This document shows, piece after piece, positions 27,401-38,033 of a stretch of DNA of 64,000 bases. This stretch comes from Aspergillus flavus (lineage: Eukaryota; Ascomycota; Eurotiomycetes; Eurotiales; Aspergillaceae). Location of the stretch: NCBI RefSeq assembly GCF_009017415.1, contig NC_092407.1, positions 2,852,001 through 2,916,000 of the forward strand, in the 5' to 3' direction. The translations under genes and the position numbers were made by a program. Under the pieces are notes generated by a model, which saw nothing but the letters and a program-made list of their open reading frames with translations, ran no database searches and was not told where the DNA came from. Numbering within the stretch: the stretch's first letter is position 1; each line of letters starts with the position of its first letter.

Positions 27401-27881
27401 TCATAACGGGAACATCATGGTCGATGATGCCGGCCACATTATACACATTGACTTTGGATTCTGCTTCGATATTGCACCTGGAGGCGTTCGCTTCGAGCGC
27501 GCTCCGTTCAAACTCACTTCTGAAATGGTTGCCGTGATGAGCGGTACTCAACATACACATGCTCATGCCTCTGGGGGTAATTCATACAACCCTACAAGCA
27601 CACAACCCTATCGGTGGTTCGAATCCTTAGTTGTGAAGGCGTTCCTTGCATCCCGCCCCTACAGTGCTAAATTATCCCACATCGTCTCCTTGATGCTTGA
27701 TAGCGGCTTACCCTGTTTCAAGCCTGATACACTGAAGAATTTCCGGGACCGATTTGTTTTAGAGAAGAGCGAGAGAGATGCGGCCGAATATATGCGGGAG
27801 CTTATCCGCAAATCTTACATGAGTGTCTCTACTAAGGGTTATGATCAATTTCAGTTGTTGACGAACGGCATCCCTTACTAG
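21430..27881 (+). CDS. STT4: Phosphatidylinositol 4-kinase STT4 (type III alpha)
   Basis: Makes PI4P at the plasma membrane. Eleven exons are proposed: 21430-21437, 21486-21660, 21731-24436, 24484-24592, 24650-24775, 24831-25197, 25253-25624, 25685-25940, 26022-26225, 26282-26569 and 26622-27881. All phases agree and the sum is 1956 residues, normal for fungal Stt4. The N-terminal two thirds are helical repeats. A lipid-kinase unique (LKU/PIK) region precedes the kinase domain, which covers about 1690-1950. It shows GDDCRQDMLALQM, the catalytic DRHNGNIM at about 1796 and the metal-binding HIDFGF near 1815. The protein ends GYDQFQLLTNGIPY, as in orthologues. The first coding exon has only 8 nt, and donors GTGCCC (21661), GTCTGT (24776) and GTTCGT (25941) are weak, so small changes there are possible. 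Confidence 0.95.
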
Positions 27882-29108
27882 ATCGGGTCGGATACCGCCG
27901 TAATTGTGCTCAATTGTCACCTTTCCTCCGTTTCGTTTCTATATCAATGTCTTTTAGCAGTCTTATTTACTTTTTCAAAGAGGCAGGAGTGGGGATGTAG
28001 GAGGGAGACTTCCGTACAGGGAATACCCCTGCCCCATTTTATACGCTCTTCAATCCCCTTCGAAGAAATCACAGTGACCCCACCCTCCTACAGTCAAGGG
28101 TGCTTATTCTCATAAATAATAGAAGAGTTGTGGCAATAAAAAGTAAAGCGAGGTGGAAATGTGGGGGCTGTACGCAGGATCAGTATCCTACATTTGTATT
28201 ATGATCCCATAGACTTAAATCAACAAAGTATCAGAACGGGCACACATATAGTACCATAGTTTTCAAGCTATTAGCTGCTATGATATACATTTAATGGTAT
28301 TCTGGGGAAGGCCGTTACACTTTCGTGTATGTATTAGAGCAATAATGTCGCTTTACAGTCCATACTACTTCATTTTATTGGGCAGATGCTTAACTATACT
28401 TGGAAAGTGTTATAAACATATGATGAACAACAAAATACAGACAGGTCGAAAAATATATGATGTAAATAGAACATTGTGTGCGAGAGTGTGATTGCAGTCA
28501 TTAGGACACCGACAACCATTTTAGAACGACCTATCAACCATCTGGATATGTCATAGAATCGCGAGTGCAATGAACATGAGGTCTGACCAGCAGCGTTCGA
28601 AAGGAAAAGAACGAAACATAAACATACGCTAAATCAACAATGCGATCATTACCCTGGTTACAAAATGTTTTGCGTCGAAATTTGACTAAGACTCTGTCAC
28701 CCTTTTGGATCTCTCACCTGGCTTCCTCTCTCTCTCTCTCTCTCTTTTTTATTTTTATTTTTATTTTTATGTTTTTTATTTTTTATCAAGGCTAATGTTA
28801 AAATAGTCCGGAGCTGACTGCGACAACGGCTCCGATATCTTTTCGTTCCGTAGATGAACCGGATTGATGTATCATGAAAAGGGCAGCCAGCTGACTGAAC
28901 AGTCAGCCTTGACATGCCTTGCGAAGGTAGAACCGGAAGTACCACATTGATTAGATGCAATGGCTTATTTATCAAGCCCATTTCTGTTTTAGATTCTTCC
29001 CCTCGCCCGTCTCTCTTTCGTTTAAGTCATTGATCCTTGGCCCTTGTGGTAAGGAAGATGAAGTGCTAGACAGGAACGAAGAGGTAGAAAGAACTTAAGT
29101 AAGCGAGC
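27882..29108. other. Convergent 3' intergenic region
   Basis: This 1.2-kb stretch lies between STT4 (+) and the Ser-rich protein gene (-). It contains the CT microsatellite listed at 28726 and a T-rich ATTTTT-type low-complexity tract to about 28790. No gene is seen. Confidence 0.45.
28726..28745 (+). repeat. (CT)n microsatellite followed by T-rich tract
   Basis: About ten CT units are followed by repeated ATTTTT units to about 28790. This is simple-sequence DNA with no other feature. Confidence 0.75.
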
Positions 29109-29948
29109 CTAATCCATGAAATCTCCACGGAGTATTTTCTCCTGAAAGAAGTCCGGCTTATTTTGCCGGGGTTGCTTGGGCATCTCCCGGGCTGGTTGTT
29201 CCATTGAAGCGATGGAGGCCGCCCGCTGATGCTGCCCAGACTGAGCCGGGTTTGCTGTATGCTGTGCTTGAGGTGTATTTGAGGAGTTATTTCCAATCGA
29301 CGGGGCACGCTCGGCCCGAGTTCGAAGAGCTTCGGACCAATTGAAGCCTTCGCCTAATGGTCGCCAAGACGGGTTAGATCTATCATTTTCAGAAATCACT
29401 TTGTGTGTAGTTGCAGCTACTGAAACAGTGGTGGTATTGATAGAAGTGCTGCTGGCTGGCGACGCATTTGAGCGCCGTCCAGCCACGGGTGACCAAGGAG
29501 AGGGATATCTACCATTGCCTGTGCTTCCTCCGCGGACATCTCGCAATGCTTGTGCGCCAAAGGAAACCCTCCGTGCGAACGGAGAGGTCGGCGTGACACT
29601 AGGAGGGCCATTCTCATTATCCTCTATGACCGCGTCCTCGAGGCTCGCGGGGTTAGATCCCATGGAACTGGACACACTACCATGTCGCAAGTTTCTTCCC
29701 CCAAACGGTGAAGTTTGAGTTGGTGAGCCTGAAAGCCCCAGCGTGGTAATGGATAGCCGTCGCCCATGGTGCGACTGTGCGTTGGCTACGGCACTAGCCA
29801 TTGGACCGGTTGGAACGCTTGAGGTGGTCCCTTGATTCCCGGATTTCGACAGATAATCAGCTAAGCCAAGGCCTGATGCCAAGGAAGCTCGACGCTGTCG
29901 CGATGATGGAGGAACAGAGATGGGAGAAGTCGAACGACCGCCTGACAT
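29109..29948 (-). CDS. Conserved-looking Ser-rich protein with PKA-type sites, function unknown
   Basis: A single exon encodes 279 residues from a clear ATG (MSGGRSTSPISV). I do not recognise a named domain. The protein is Ser/Pro/Asn-rich and probably disordered. Three perfect RRxS motifs place Ser at 22, 66 and 129, and a fourth basic pair lies at 158-159 (GRRSNAS). These fit the PKA consensus. The segment WRPLGEGFNWSEALRTRAER and the C-terminal KPDFFQEKILRGDFMD look constrained compared with the rest, since they contain aromatic and charged residues in an otherwise simple sequence. It has no signal peptide or membrane segment. The coding status is supported by length, codon openness and the ordered C-terminus. 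A role as a phosphorylated regulator is inference only. Confidence 0.75.
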   Translation of the reverse strand: MSGGRSTSPISVPPSSRQRRASLASGLGLADYLSKSGNQGTTSSVPTGPMASAVANAQSHHGRRLSITTLGLSGSPTQTSPFGGRNLRHGSVSSSMGSNPASLEDAVIEDNENGPPSVTPTSPFARRVSFGAQALRDVRGGSTGNGRYPSPWSPVAGRRSNASPASSTSINTTTVSVAATTHKVISENDRSNPSWRPLGEGFNWSEALRTRAERAPSIGNNSSNTPQAQHTANPAQSGQHQRAASIASMEQPAREMPKQPRQNKPDFFQEKILRGDFMD

Positions 29949-31853
29949 TCTATCGAGACCTTGGTGAACAATCCCGTGAGGTTATTCAACAGAGTTGATA
30001 ATTTGGAAGGGAGTGTGACAGGGAGCGTGTCGGATATGGTTGAGGGGCTAGGTGAGCTCTTAGCCGGGCAAGACACACCCTTTTCCACGAGTATGAACAA
30101 GTCGACGTGGGCAGAAGCGTTGAAATATTCAGTGTTAACCGTAAATTGAGGCTACTACTTTTGTGCTCAGGGTATCATACACGGTATGACGTCAAACCCT
30201 CGTGAACAACTGGCAAGGAGATAGCAACAGGAGGAAGTGAAGCTCAGTACTCCGTAATGTGCAGACAGGTCTGTTATGGGGGAATCAGTCAGCCAGGTAT
30301 GTCACACAAAGATACTGAAATATGAATGCATTCCCAACGATGCAACAGTAGTGACGACAAGAACGACAGGAAAAGGTGCTGAAGCCGCCACGGTTGGCAG
30401 AAGAAGAGCCACCACCAGGGAGGGATACGGGGTGCTATTAATGACCCAGACAAGAAACGGGAGGGAACAGAGGGGGGTCAAGCTAGGGAATGCGGAAAGA
30501 GCGGGTTTTTCATACCTTATGATCGACCAGCTAGCTGCAGAGGGGGTGGAGAGCTCCAGCATGAATGGGTTTCAATCGGTTTTCCTTGGCACAAAACTCG
30601 CCGGTGTATGGGATGAACTTTCAGGAGGTGGAGAAGACGCTAGCTCTGGGGAGGGCTACCACAAAAAGACCTCCCAAGGATCTACCATTCCAGGAGCTGT
30701 AGCTACTGTACCGGGGAATGAATCACCAATACCTCAGTAGTATTTTACAGATAGAGTAAGAAGACAGTTCGTTGGGAGAAGAAAGGGACACCCGATCTAG
30801 AGGGGGGGAACAAAAAGAAAAGGAATGTTCCTTTGAGTGAAACAGAAGATCAGACGAAGAATGACCTGTACAGTCAGTAAGGTTTAGGTAACTTTACCCC
30901 ACGATTGACCGTGGGCCAGAACCGGTCTAGCCTCCTTGGGGTTGGATCCGGGGGCAACTCGATGATTCATCTCATGGCCATGACTGATGAGGTCAAAGGC
31001 CAAAAGATGGTTAACATGATATTGGATTGGACAACTTGGGAGGAGTGGAAAAGTTTAAAGGGGATAAAGCATTAGAACCTCCGCAGTATCTATCGATCAA
31101 TCGATTTTTCTACCAATTTAAATCTGTCCGTTTTGACCCACACTGATCACATGTTAGCCTACCTCAGGTTACTACTTGCCAAGTTGAAGGGTTTTGGAAA
31201 GGGAGCCAAGATTCCATTAATCCTTTTGGAGCTTATTCGTGTTCTTATCAGTATTCAAGGCTAACTAACATTAGCTCAAATTTCCTTCACAATAGCCCCT
31301 CTTCCCCTCTCAGACTATGTACATTACTCAAGTAAGAACTTAGCTAACAAGTCGGATGACAATTGACAGTCATCTTCGAGAGATGATTTATACCCCTCGT
31401 CTCTCCAATGACCCCCCGCTACTCTCTCCCCCGAAGGAGCAGTTTCATACAACTCCTCTTTCCACACCGCACTACAAGACAAGAATATACATATAGGTAG
31501 AATATAGCGAAGGTATCTACCCTTTTCTACGACCCTAAACATCAGGGACGTAGGATATGATAGCAATTATTAGCCACACTGGAAATTATAGAACGATATA
31601 CGATGTATCCCTCTTCGCCCTTCTACCACACCTTTCCCTTCTACCTTTCCTCTTTTCCTCTCCTTTGCTGTTCGCGGTCTTCTATTGTTCTTCTACCTTC
31701 ATCCAAAGAGGGGGAGGAAAGTTTAAAATAATATGTAGCAAAACGAAAACCATACTCACGTATTGATTTATTTATAGAGAGACTCTGGGGTCAAGCCGTG
31801 AGATTCTGAGCATCAATCTATTCAGGAATGCCTCAGCTTCTTCTTCTTTCGCT
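29949..31853. other. Intergenic, upstream of the Ser-rich gene
   Basis: This 1.9-kb stretch lies between the Ser-rich gene start (-) and the YTH gene stop (-). A plus-strand frame of 154 codons at 30276-30740 opens with ATG but has no domain, lies in the presumed promoter of the minus-strand gene and is not called. One TACTCCGTA word is at 30248-30256. The right end is the YTH 3' UTR. Confidence 0.45.
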
Positions 31854-33965
31854 TCACCCAACGTAAGGTGTGTGGAATAGCTGCACAAGCCTCTCCCCGA
31901 CAGCCGGCTCAATTTCTGTGCCGTCTCGGGCAATCTTGATTTCTCGGTTTGCGTTCCAGGGGTTCCGCAAACCACGTGTGCGGTAGAAAGGGACTCGTTC
32001 TGTTGAAAGCCATTGGATCCGGAACGGCTTCCCGATAGACTGGAAGCCCGACTCTGCTACCTCCTCGGCTACCTCCGCGACGCTCTTAGCAATCTTTCTT
32101 CCGCCTTCATCTTCCGATGAGTCTGCTTCCCAGAACACAGTTCCCCGCGCAAGATCGTTGATGATCCGTCCATTTGGGGCGGTGGACGTCGCTGGAGTTG
32201 GTGTCAAATCTAAGTCCTCGGACTCGGCCTGGATGTGGTTGGGGCGAGGCAGCATCTCCATGATCAAGCCGTCGTCCTCTTGGATTGGCGACACCATCCG
32301 AGCGTACCCATAATACTCGCCAGACTTATTGGCGGAAAAGACAAGGTAGACATTATCAGCAGTCTAGGTTCCAACTGTATTAACTCAAGGTACTTTCTTC
32401 TTTGTGTCGCCTTCCACCTTCATTTGAATGTAAGACTCACCTGATAAGCATGGTTCAAGTTACCCTCGTTATGCGCCTGCGTTGCCCAGATCCCACTTTG
32501 TCTACTCAGTTCGAGATCATCCATAGACAGGCTTTTGACAATGAAATATCTGTTTGGCATTCGAGGACTCGAATATGTACTATCAACGATCTTTTTCACC
32601 AGCATACTTTCATTCTGTTCGTTGTGTATAGCGTCAGCACCGTTCTCAGCTTGAGATGAACAACTCGATGAATCGGGCTGCGGGGCAGAAGATATCGAAT
32701 CTCGACGCAGTCGACAGACGAGACGTGCTCCATGGAACCTTGTGTCGTGGAATCTCGATAGTGCTGCAAGGCAGGCCACCTCCGTCTTGTAATTGACAAA
32801 GGCACAGTTACTTTTCGATATGAGAAAGACACTTTCAACATCTTTAGTGGCATCCCGTGCGAAGTAGTCTTTCAGTTCATTGATATCTGTCCCGGGGGGT
32901 AGATTGCCAACCCATAAAGCATGACCAGATTGCTTTGGCTTCCTTGGTGGTCCTCGCGGTGTTATGGGGCGGGTAAGGTTGATTGGGTGTGGAGCTGTAC
33001 CACCCAAATGAATATCAGTCCGTGACAAAGGGGAACCATGAGCCATTAAATCTGCGGCATAGTTCTCCCTTTTCTGCTTACCCATCGCGGAGGGCGGAGT
33101 TTGGGTGGATCTCATTGGAGTTGACCCGTCCACGATAATCTTTGAGACATCATAGCCCGACTCTGGGGTACGAGACTTGGACCCTTTTGAAAGAGTTGTT
33201 GATGCTTTAGCAAAGTTCTCTTGGGTATTTTTGGATGGGCAATTTTGATGTAAATGGATTGTCACATTCGCCTGAACTGCACTATGTCCATGAGATGCCA
33301 CATACGTAGGCGGAGCATAATAAATTTGCCCGTATTCGGCTGGCGGGATTCCCAAGTGTGTTGGTGAGCTGTATCCTAGCGGCTGATACCCAGGCCCAGT
33401 ATGCTGAGATGGCATATGTTCTTGTTGTTGCTGCTGCTGCTGCTCCTGTGAGTAAAGTGAATATGCTTGAGAGAACGGGTTATGGACAGGCATATTCATG
33501 TTCGGTGTTGTCTCAAGGAACAATGGTAAAGGGTGCATTGATGAGTATACCACTCCATGACCAGGCCCTGTAGGCACAAAGCGCTGTGGCATCACACGCC
33601 GGTCAAAAACAACAGTGTCGGCTCGGTAGCCGGGTAGCGCGGACCTCATGCCGCCCATGCTCAGCGTGGCTGGAGGCAATCCACGGCCATTATGTCTCAC
33701 ATAAGTAGGATCTTCGGGATGATGATGTATACTATGTGGTCGAGAGTCCTGTAAGAACCCAATGTCTGTAGGAGGATGCTAGCTTTAGCATCGAGTTCTT
33801 CCGTTGCTCAGTAACTTGCGAATATAATAGGTGGTACTGACCAGACTTTTGAGTTGCAGTTGCCGATGAGTTGGCTTTGTTAGGGTTTGACGGTGGGTTG
33901 CCACCCGGTTCTACCCTTGCTGGTTTCGAATTGCTTGAAGAAACATTATCTGCGGTGTTCGTCAT
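31854..33965 (-). CDS. RRM and YTH domain RNA-binding protein (putative m6A reader)
   Basis: Three exons (33965-33842, 33765-32441, 32363-31854) give 652 residues. The first intron is GTCAGT...CTACAG and restores the frame QKSDIGFLQD. A disordered, Pro/Gln-rich N-terminus includes a Q7 run. An RRM is at about 323-396 (HALWVGNLPPG, later CAFVNYKTE). The YTH domain spans about 446-645: NRYFIVKSLSMDDLELS, GIWATQAHNEGNLNHAY, NVYLVFSANKSGEYYGYAR, FRIQWLSTERVPF, then LRNPWNANREIKIARDGTEI. The likely m6A cage residues Trp468 and Trp601 are present, and the NPWN...KI.RDG.EIE block is closest to the YTHDC1 type. An acidic insertion of about 50 residues splits the domain between the two cage tryptophans. 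YTH proteins bind N6-methyladenosine in RNA; nuclear action is inferred from the DC1-like core. Confidence 0.92.
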
Positions 33966-36306
33966 GGCAGGATCTAGAGCACCAGAAACACGCCCGGTGC
34001 AAAAGCAAGTCTCGAAGGAGTTAGTCGACCATCTACAGTGGATAGTGCCAACCCTCCCAGTATAGGAAGGAAACTACAACACATACCTTCCTTCCAAGGT
34101 TCTTCTACCTGGGTGCAATTGCTTTTGATGCTGTGGTAGTATTTCACTGCAGTGACAAGAATATGTCCATGCGTTAGATTATGCCGTGACCTCCGCAAAG
34201 CAACTTTCAAACACCTCTTAATGTGAAACAGTTGGGTGGGCAGAAGAAGGGCGCTGATAAAGGAGGGGGATTTGGGCGATGAACTGGAAAAGAGGGAAGA
34301 AAAGAGAGAGAGGAAAAAGCCAAAAAGGAAAGACGCAATAGCGATAGAGGAGCAGGAAGGGAGAGGTATGTGAGGGAATGAGGGATAAATGAAGAGATAG
34401 AGAGAGAAAGAAAGAATGCACTGGATATTTTGGGTGAGGCAAATTGGAATATGATTCCTAAGCCCAACGAGCAAAGCGGGAGTGGGAGGGGAATGAGTGC
34501 AATTATTGAAGACAGGAAGATTGCTGCTAGGAATTGAAGAGATACCCAAGCTGACTAGCCTAGCAGTCATACTAAGGATTTCTCGGATGGTACAATATTG
34601 TAATAGAGGGTCTGTGGACTGTGGAAACGGGCCTAAATACAGTCAAAATGCACGCACACGCGCACCCCCCGGTTAGCATGCCCCCTCCTCCCTCAACCCC
34701 ACACACTCAAGCCTGAATCATAGGATAATCCCAGAATCAATGAGTGGAGAATGGGGGCTCGTCAGAAGTAGACGAGGAAATAAATTTCCCATAAGAATTC
34801 TAGAGGGTTGGTAGAAACCACAGGCATAGAGCAGATAGGGCCCAGGCGAGAGCAGAAACCAGAAAAAGTGACATTCAGAGGGCGATACTCGTGCTAGTGG
34901 CAGCATCTCAGAGGTGAGAAGACAATGGCGGCAAAACGTACGGTAAGAAGTGGATGGTGGATAGAGCTTAGTGGCTTTTGTATCAAGCCAAAAGGGGAAG
35001 AGGGCAGCCAGAGATGGGCTCGTCTTCTTGGCTCTCATTTCTGTTGCGACAGGGGACAAGGGAGAAAAATGACAACAACAAAAATAGTATAGCAGGAGGA
35101 CCAGATCTGAATGACTGGTCGTTGAACTGAAGAAACGGACAAGAGTGGCGATATTTCACTTGGCCTTTCATCATGTATACCTTTGGGCCAGGGTAAATGG
35201 TAAATGCTGGGAAACGAAGGGATAAAGTCACCGGTATCAGAGAAAAGAAAGCCTCCTCACCTTTTCCTACTTTTGTTATGTTTGATTCTTTTGCCCCCTC
35301 TTCACAGGGAGCAGGTCTGGATAATTGACGGCGAAAACGATTGTGGTCCGGCGGGTCTCCACAATATAGACAGAAAGGATATAAGATATGAGTAATAGGT
35401 GGAAGATTGCTGTCTTGTCAATCAGGAACTCCTAATCTCCAATCGATAGATAAATGAGTGGACCAGACAATTAAGTTCAGTTTTAGAACTGTGGGCGTGG
35501 TTTGGCTTCTTTCGTAAACGTACGCCCACTAAAACTGAGGCGGTAAAATAGGCATGAAGAGAAGGGGTGAGGGATAAATAATGATTCCGGGAAGAGAACC
35601 CTCCAGACTCAGCATAATCCGTAGAAGATCACTGTCAAAATGTGGATAAGAGTTCCGGTGTGGAACGAGATGGGGCACCTTGAGACGTGTTCGTCTGGGC
35701 TCATATATAGGGCTAGTATTATATCGGTAAGAGGGACTGTACAGTGGCGGACAGACAGCTAACTGGAAAACAAATCCAGTAATGTGCAGAATATTCGCTG
35801 GCTTTTCCTCGTTATCTCCCGGGATTTGCCCTCTACCTACCCTACCCTTTGGTGTTTGCGGCGGTGGCCGTGGCTTGTAAGGCAGTATCCACAGGCGAGG
35901 CTTCACCTCAACATGCGAGCCCTTTCAAATCCCACAGTGGAAGATATGGCCTGATTCGTGAGCCGAAGTTGCCGAGAAGAGGCTGAGATTAGGGAGATAT
36001 TACTGACAGTGAATCGCAGGATGTTTGACCAAATTGAAGCTGAAATCCCAGGACAATGTTTGAAATATTTCACCTGAGTGGAGAGATCCGTGACGGGTCC
36101 AGTATTTATTGAAGTATAAATCACAAATACTGAGGAAATATGATTGAAAGAAAGCCATTTGTCAGGAATGGCCACACAAGATCCGAACAGTGGATTATTA
36201 CTATACTGTGTAAAAAAGCAAAGAAAAATGCAAAAAAAAAGGGCAAAAAATAAAAATAAAAATATTGGTGGAAAGGTATGGCTTAGTCAATCATGAAAAG
36301 AAGCCA

Positions 36307-36546
36307 CTAGCGCGGAAAGGCATGAGATGCAATAATTGACTCGATGGCTGCGTTCTCCCACTGATGATTGGGTGCCGTTAGCATATCCCCTGGCCCAGTA
36401 GAAAAGATGGATCCGTGGTCGTTGTAACAGCTTGAAAACATCGAGTCCATTTTCAAGAGTAGTGATTGAGGGTTTGGGCCTAGTGGGCGCGATCCCATCG
36501 AGCACAAACATACCGGTGGCAAATGCTTAGGAGGTAGAGCTGACAT
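36307..36546 (-). CDS. Possible small or partial gene in the YTH upstream region
   Basis: A 79-codon frame opens with ATG (MSALPPKHLPPV) and ends at a TAG. Its composition looks more protein-like than the surrounding frames: it has few stops in context, a mix of charged and aromatic residues (NHQWENAAIESIIASHAF) and the in-frame extension STPSQW upstream. It could be the last exon of a small gene, an upstream ORF in a long YTH leader, or chance. I recognise no domain. Confidence 0.25.
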   Translation of the reverse strand: MSALPPKHLPPVCLCSMGSRPLGPNPQSLLLKMDSMFSSCYNDHGSIFSTGPGDMLTAPNHQWENAAIESIIASHAFPR

Positions 36547-38015
36547 CCATTGACTGGGTGTTGATCACATCTGAATTAATACGTATGAGGCAATGGATCT
36601 ATGTGGGTGTAATCATGGCTGAGGGAAGTATAATGGTATAAAATGGCAGCAGAAGTATACTGATCTACACACATAAGCCACCAGGAGTCATGCAACGGCG
36701 TGACTGCATCCAACAATATGGTTAGTTAAGAATATAGGTAGTTCCGGCCTTCCGATGACTGACTGGCACCAATAAGTGGCGAGGATCGGCGTATTGAAGG
36801 ACTCGATCGCCAGTGGACACCATGATCAATGCATGAGCTGTGGCTTCATACACATAATCTTGAGTGTCTGTCAATCACATAGACGTAATGTAGAAAATAA
36901 TGAGATCATATCTGTCATTGTGATTGTAGGAAGAGGACACACTTTGATAATAACTATAAGAAGCAAGGGACGGCATGGAGAGATGGACTGGCCTGCGGAG
37001 TACTGCCATCTGAGTCTGGATTCTGGTCATGAGTACAGCAGCAGTGGGGACAAAGTCACCAGCGTCATGACCCTCCCGATGATTGTGGAAATTCTAAAAA
37101 GAGGACGAGAGGGCCAACGGCGCGTAACACCAAGGAGAGAAAATAGGATAATAAAAAAAAATAATTCCTATAAAAAAAAGAAATCGAAATTGAAAAATCC
37201 CCACCCTGAGGAAGACGAGTTGGTTGATCATAACCTAAGACGGAGGGCCATCAGAATCATAACGGCAGGGGGTACATTCCCACTAGGGCCCGATCTCCAT
37301 GCTGCCCAGTGAAAACAATGGAAGATTCTGATGGGCTTCGAGACACACTTGGCCGGGTAGTTGGTCCACTGTCGGATGGAGACGTGGCGCTGGGGGTGCA
37401 ACACCAACGGCACCACTTTTATCATTTCGGTCTCTCCCCTCTCGGCGCATGCCGTCTGAGAGGAAGAGGATCATCTATGATCTACCTGCAAGTCTATTCT
37501 TTTCACATTCATGATCCAACAAATGAGGTTGAGTAGAGTCATAAACTCGATGGAGTGAGCCTTAGTTAGGCACCCTCTCTTCAAGTGGCGTTGGAAAAAC
37601 GGACTGGGAAACGAGCAACTAGTCCGAAGGGGAAAACCAGATAAAGTGTAAGCAATTCCCTTGGGACTCCATGGCATCTTCCTCCCCAGCCCAGTATAGA
37701 CACGCCAAAGAGACAGAAAATAAAACAAAAGAAAAAAAGGAAAGAAGAAGAAACCTTGCAGTATGTGTGCCTTCTTAGAAGCACAAGGTAAGTACTGTAT
37801 GTCGAGCGCCGGGCTAGGTGTCCTGCATCGTAAGCTTCAACAGCCTCTCAAAAGCCGAGGGAATTCAACGTACCCCACCTGGCTATTTACTTATCGGGTA
37901 ATACACCTAGCCTGAGTCGGGTCTCGGCCAGCATGGGTCTACTAAGTTTTAAGAACAGATTTAGTACATTGGGCTGTGCCACCCTTCACGCCCCATACAA
38001 AAATGAGGATGAATT

Positions 38016-38033
38016 AAAAAAAAAAAAAAAAAA
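38016..38033 (+). repeat. Poly(A) run of 18 with GAAA repeat
   Basis: A run of 18 A is followed by GAAA units and a GATGAT stretch to about 38068. It is simple sequence within the purine-rich intergenic region. Confidence 0.7.

Noticed and set aside
27605..27620. GGTTCGAATCC, a tRNA B-box-like string
   Set aside because: It is inside the STT4 kinase exon and has no matching A box or cloverleaf around it.
30276..30740. 154-codon plus-strand ATG frame
   Set aside because: It has no domain and no splice context, and it lies in the promoter of the opposite gene. The sequence looks like random open frame.
33974..34570. 198-codon minus-strand frame ending 8 bp before the YTH ATG
   Set aside because: It is Ser/Leu/Phe/Pro-rich because the strand is CT-rich and so poor in stop codons. 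It has no domain. Kept only as a possible upstream ORF in the intergenic note.
36776..37312. 178-codon plus-strand frame
   Set aside because: It opens at GTG rather than ATG, its C-terminal part is a translated purine-rich tract (KKNNSYKKKKSKLKN), and no domain is seen.
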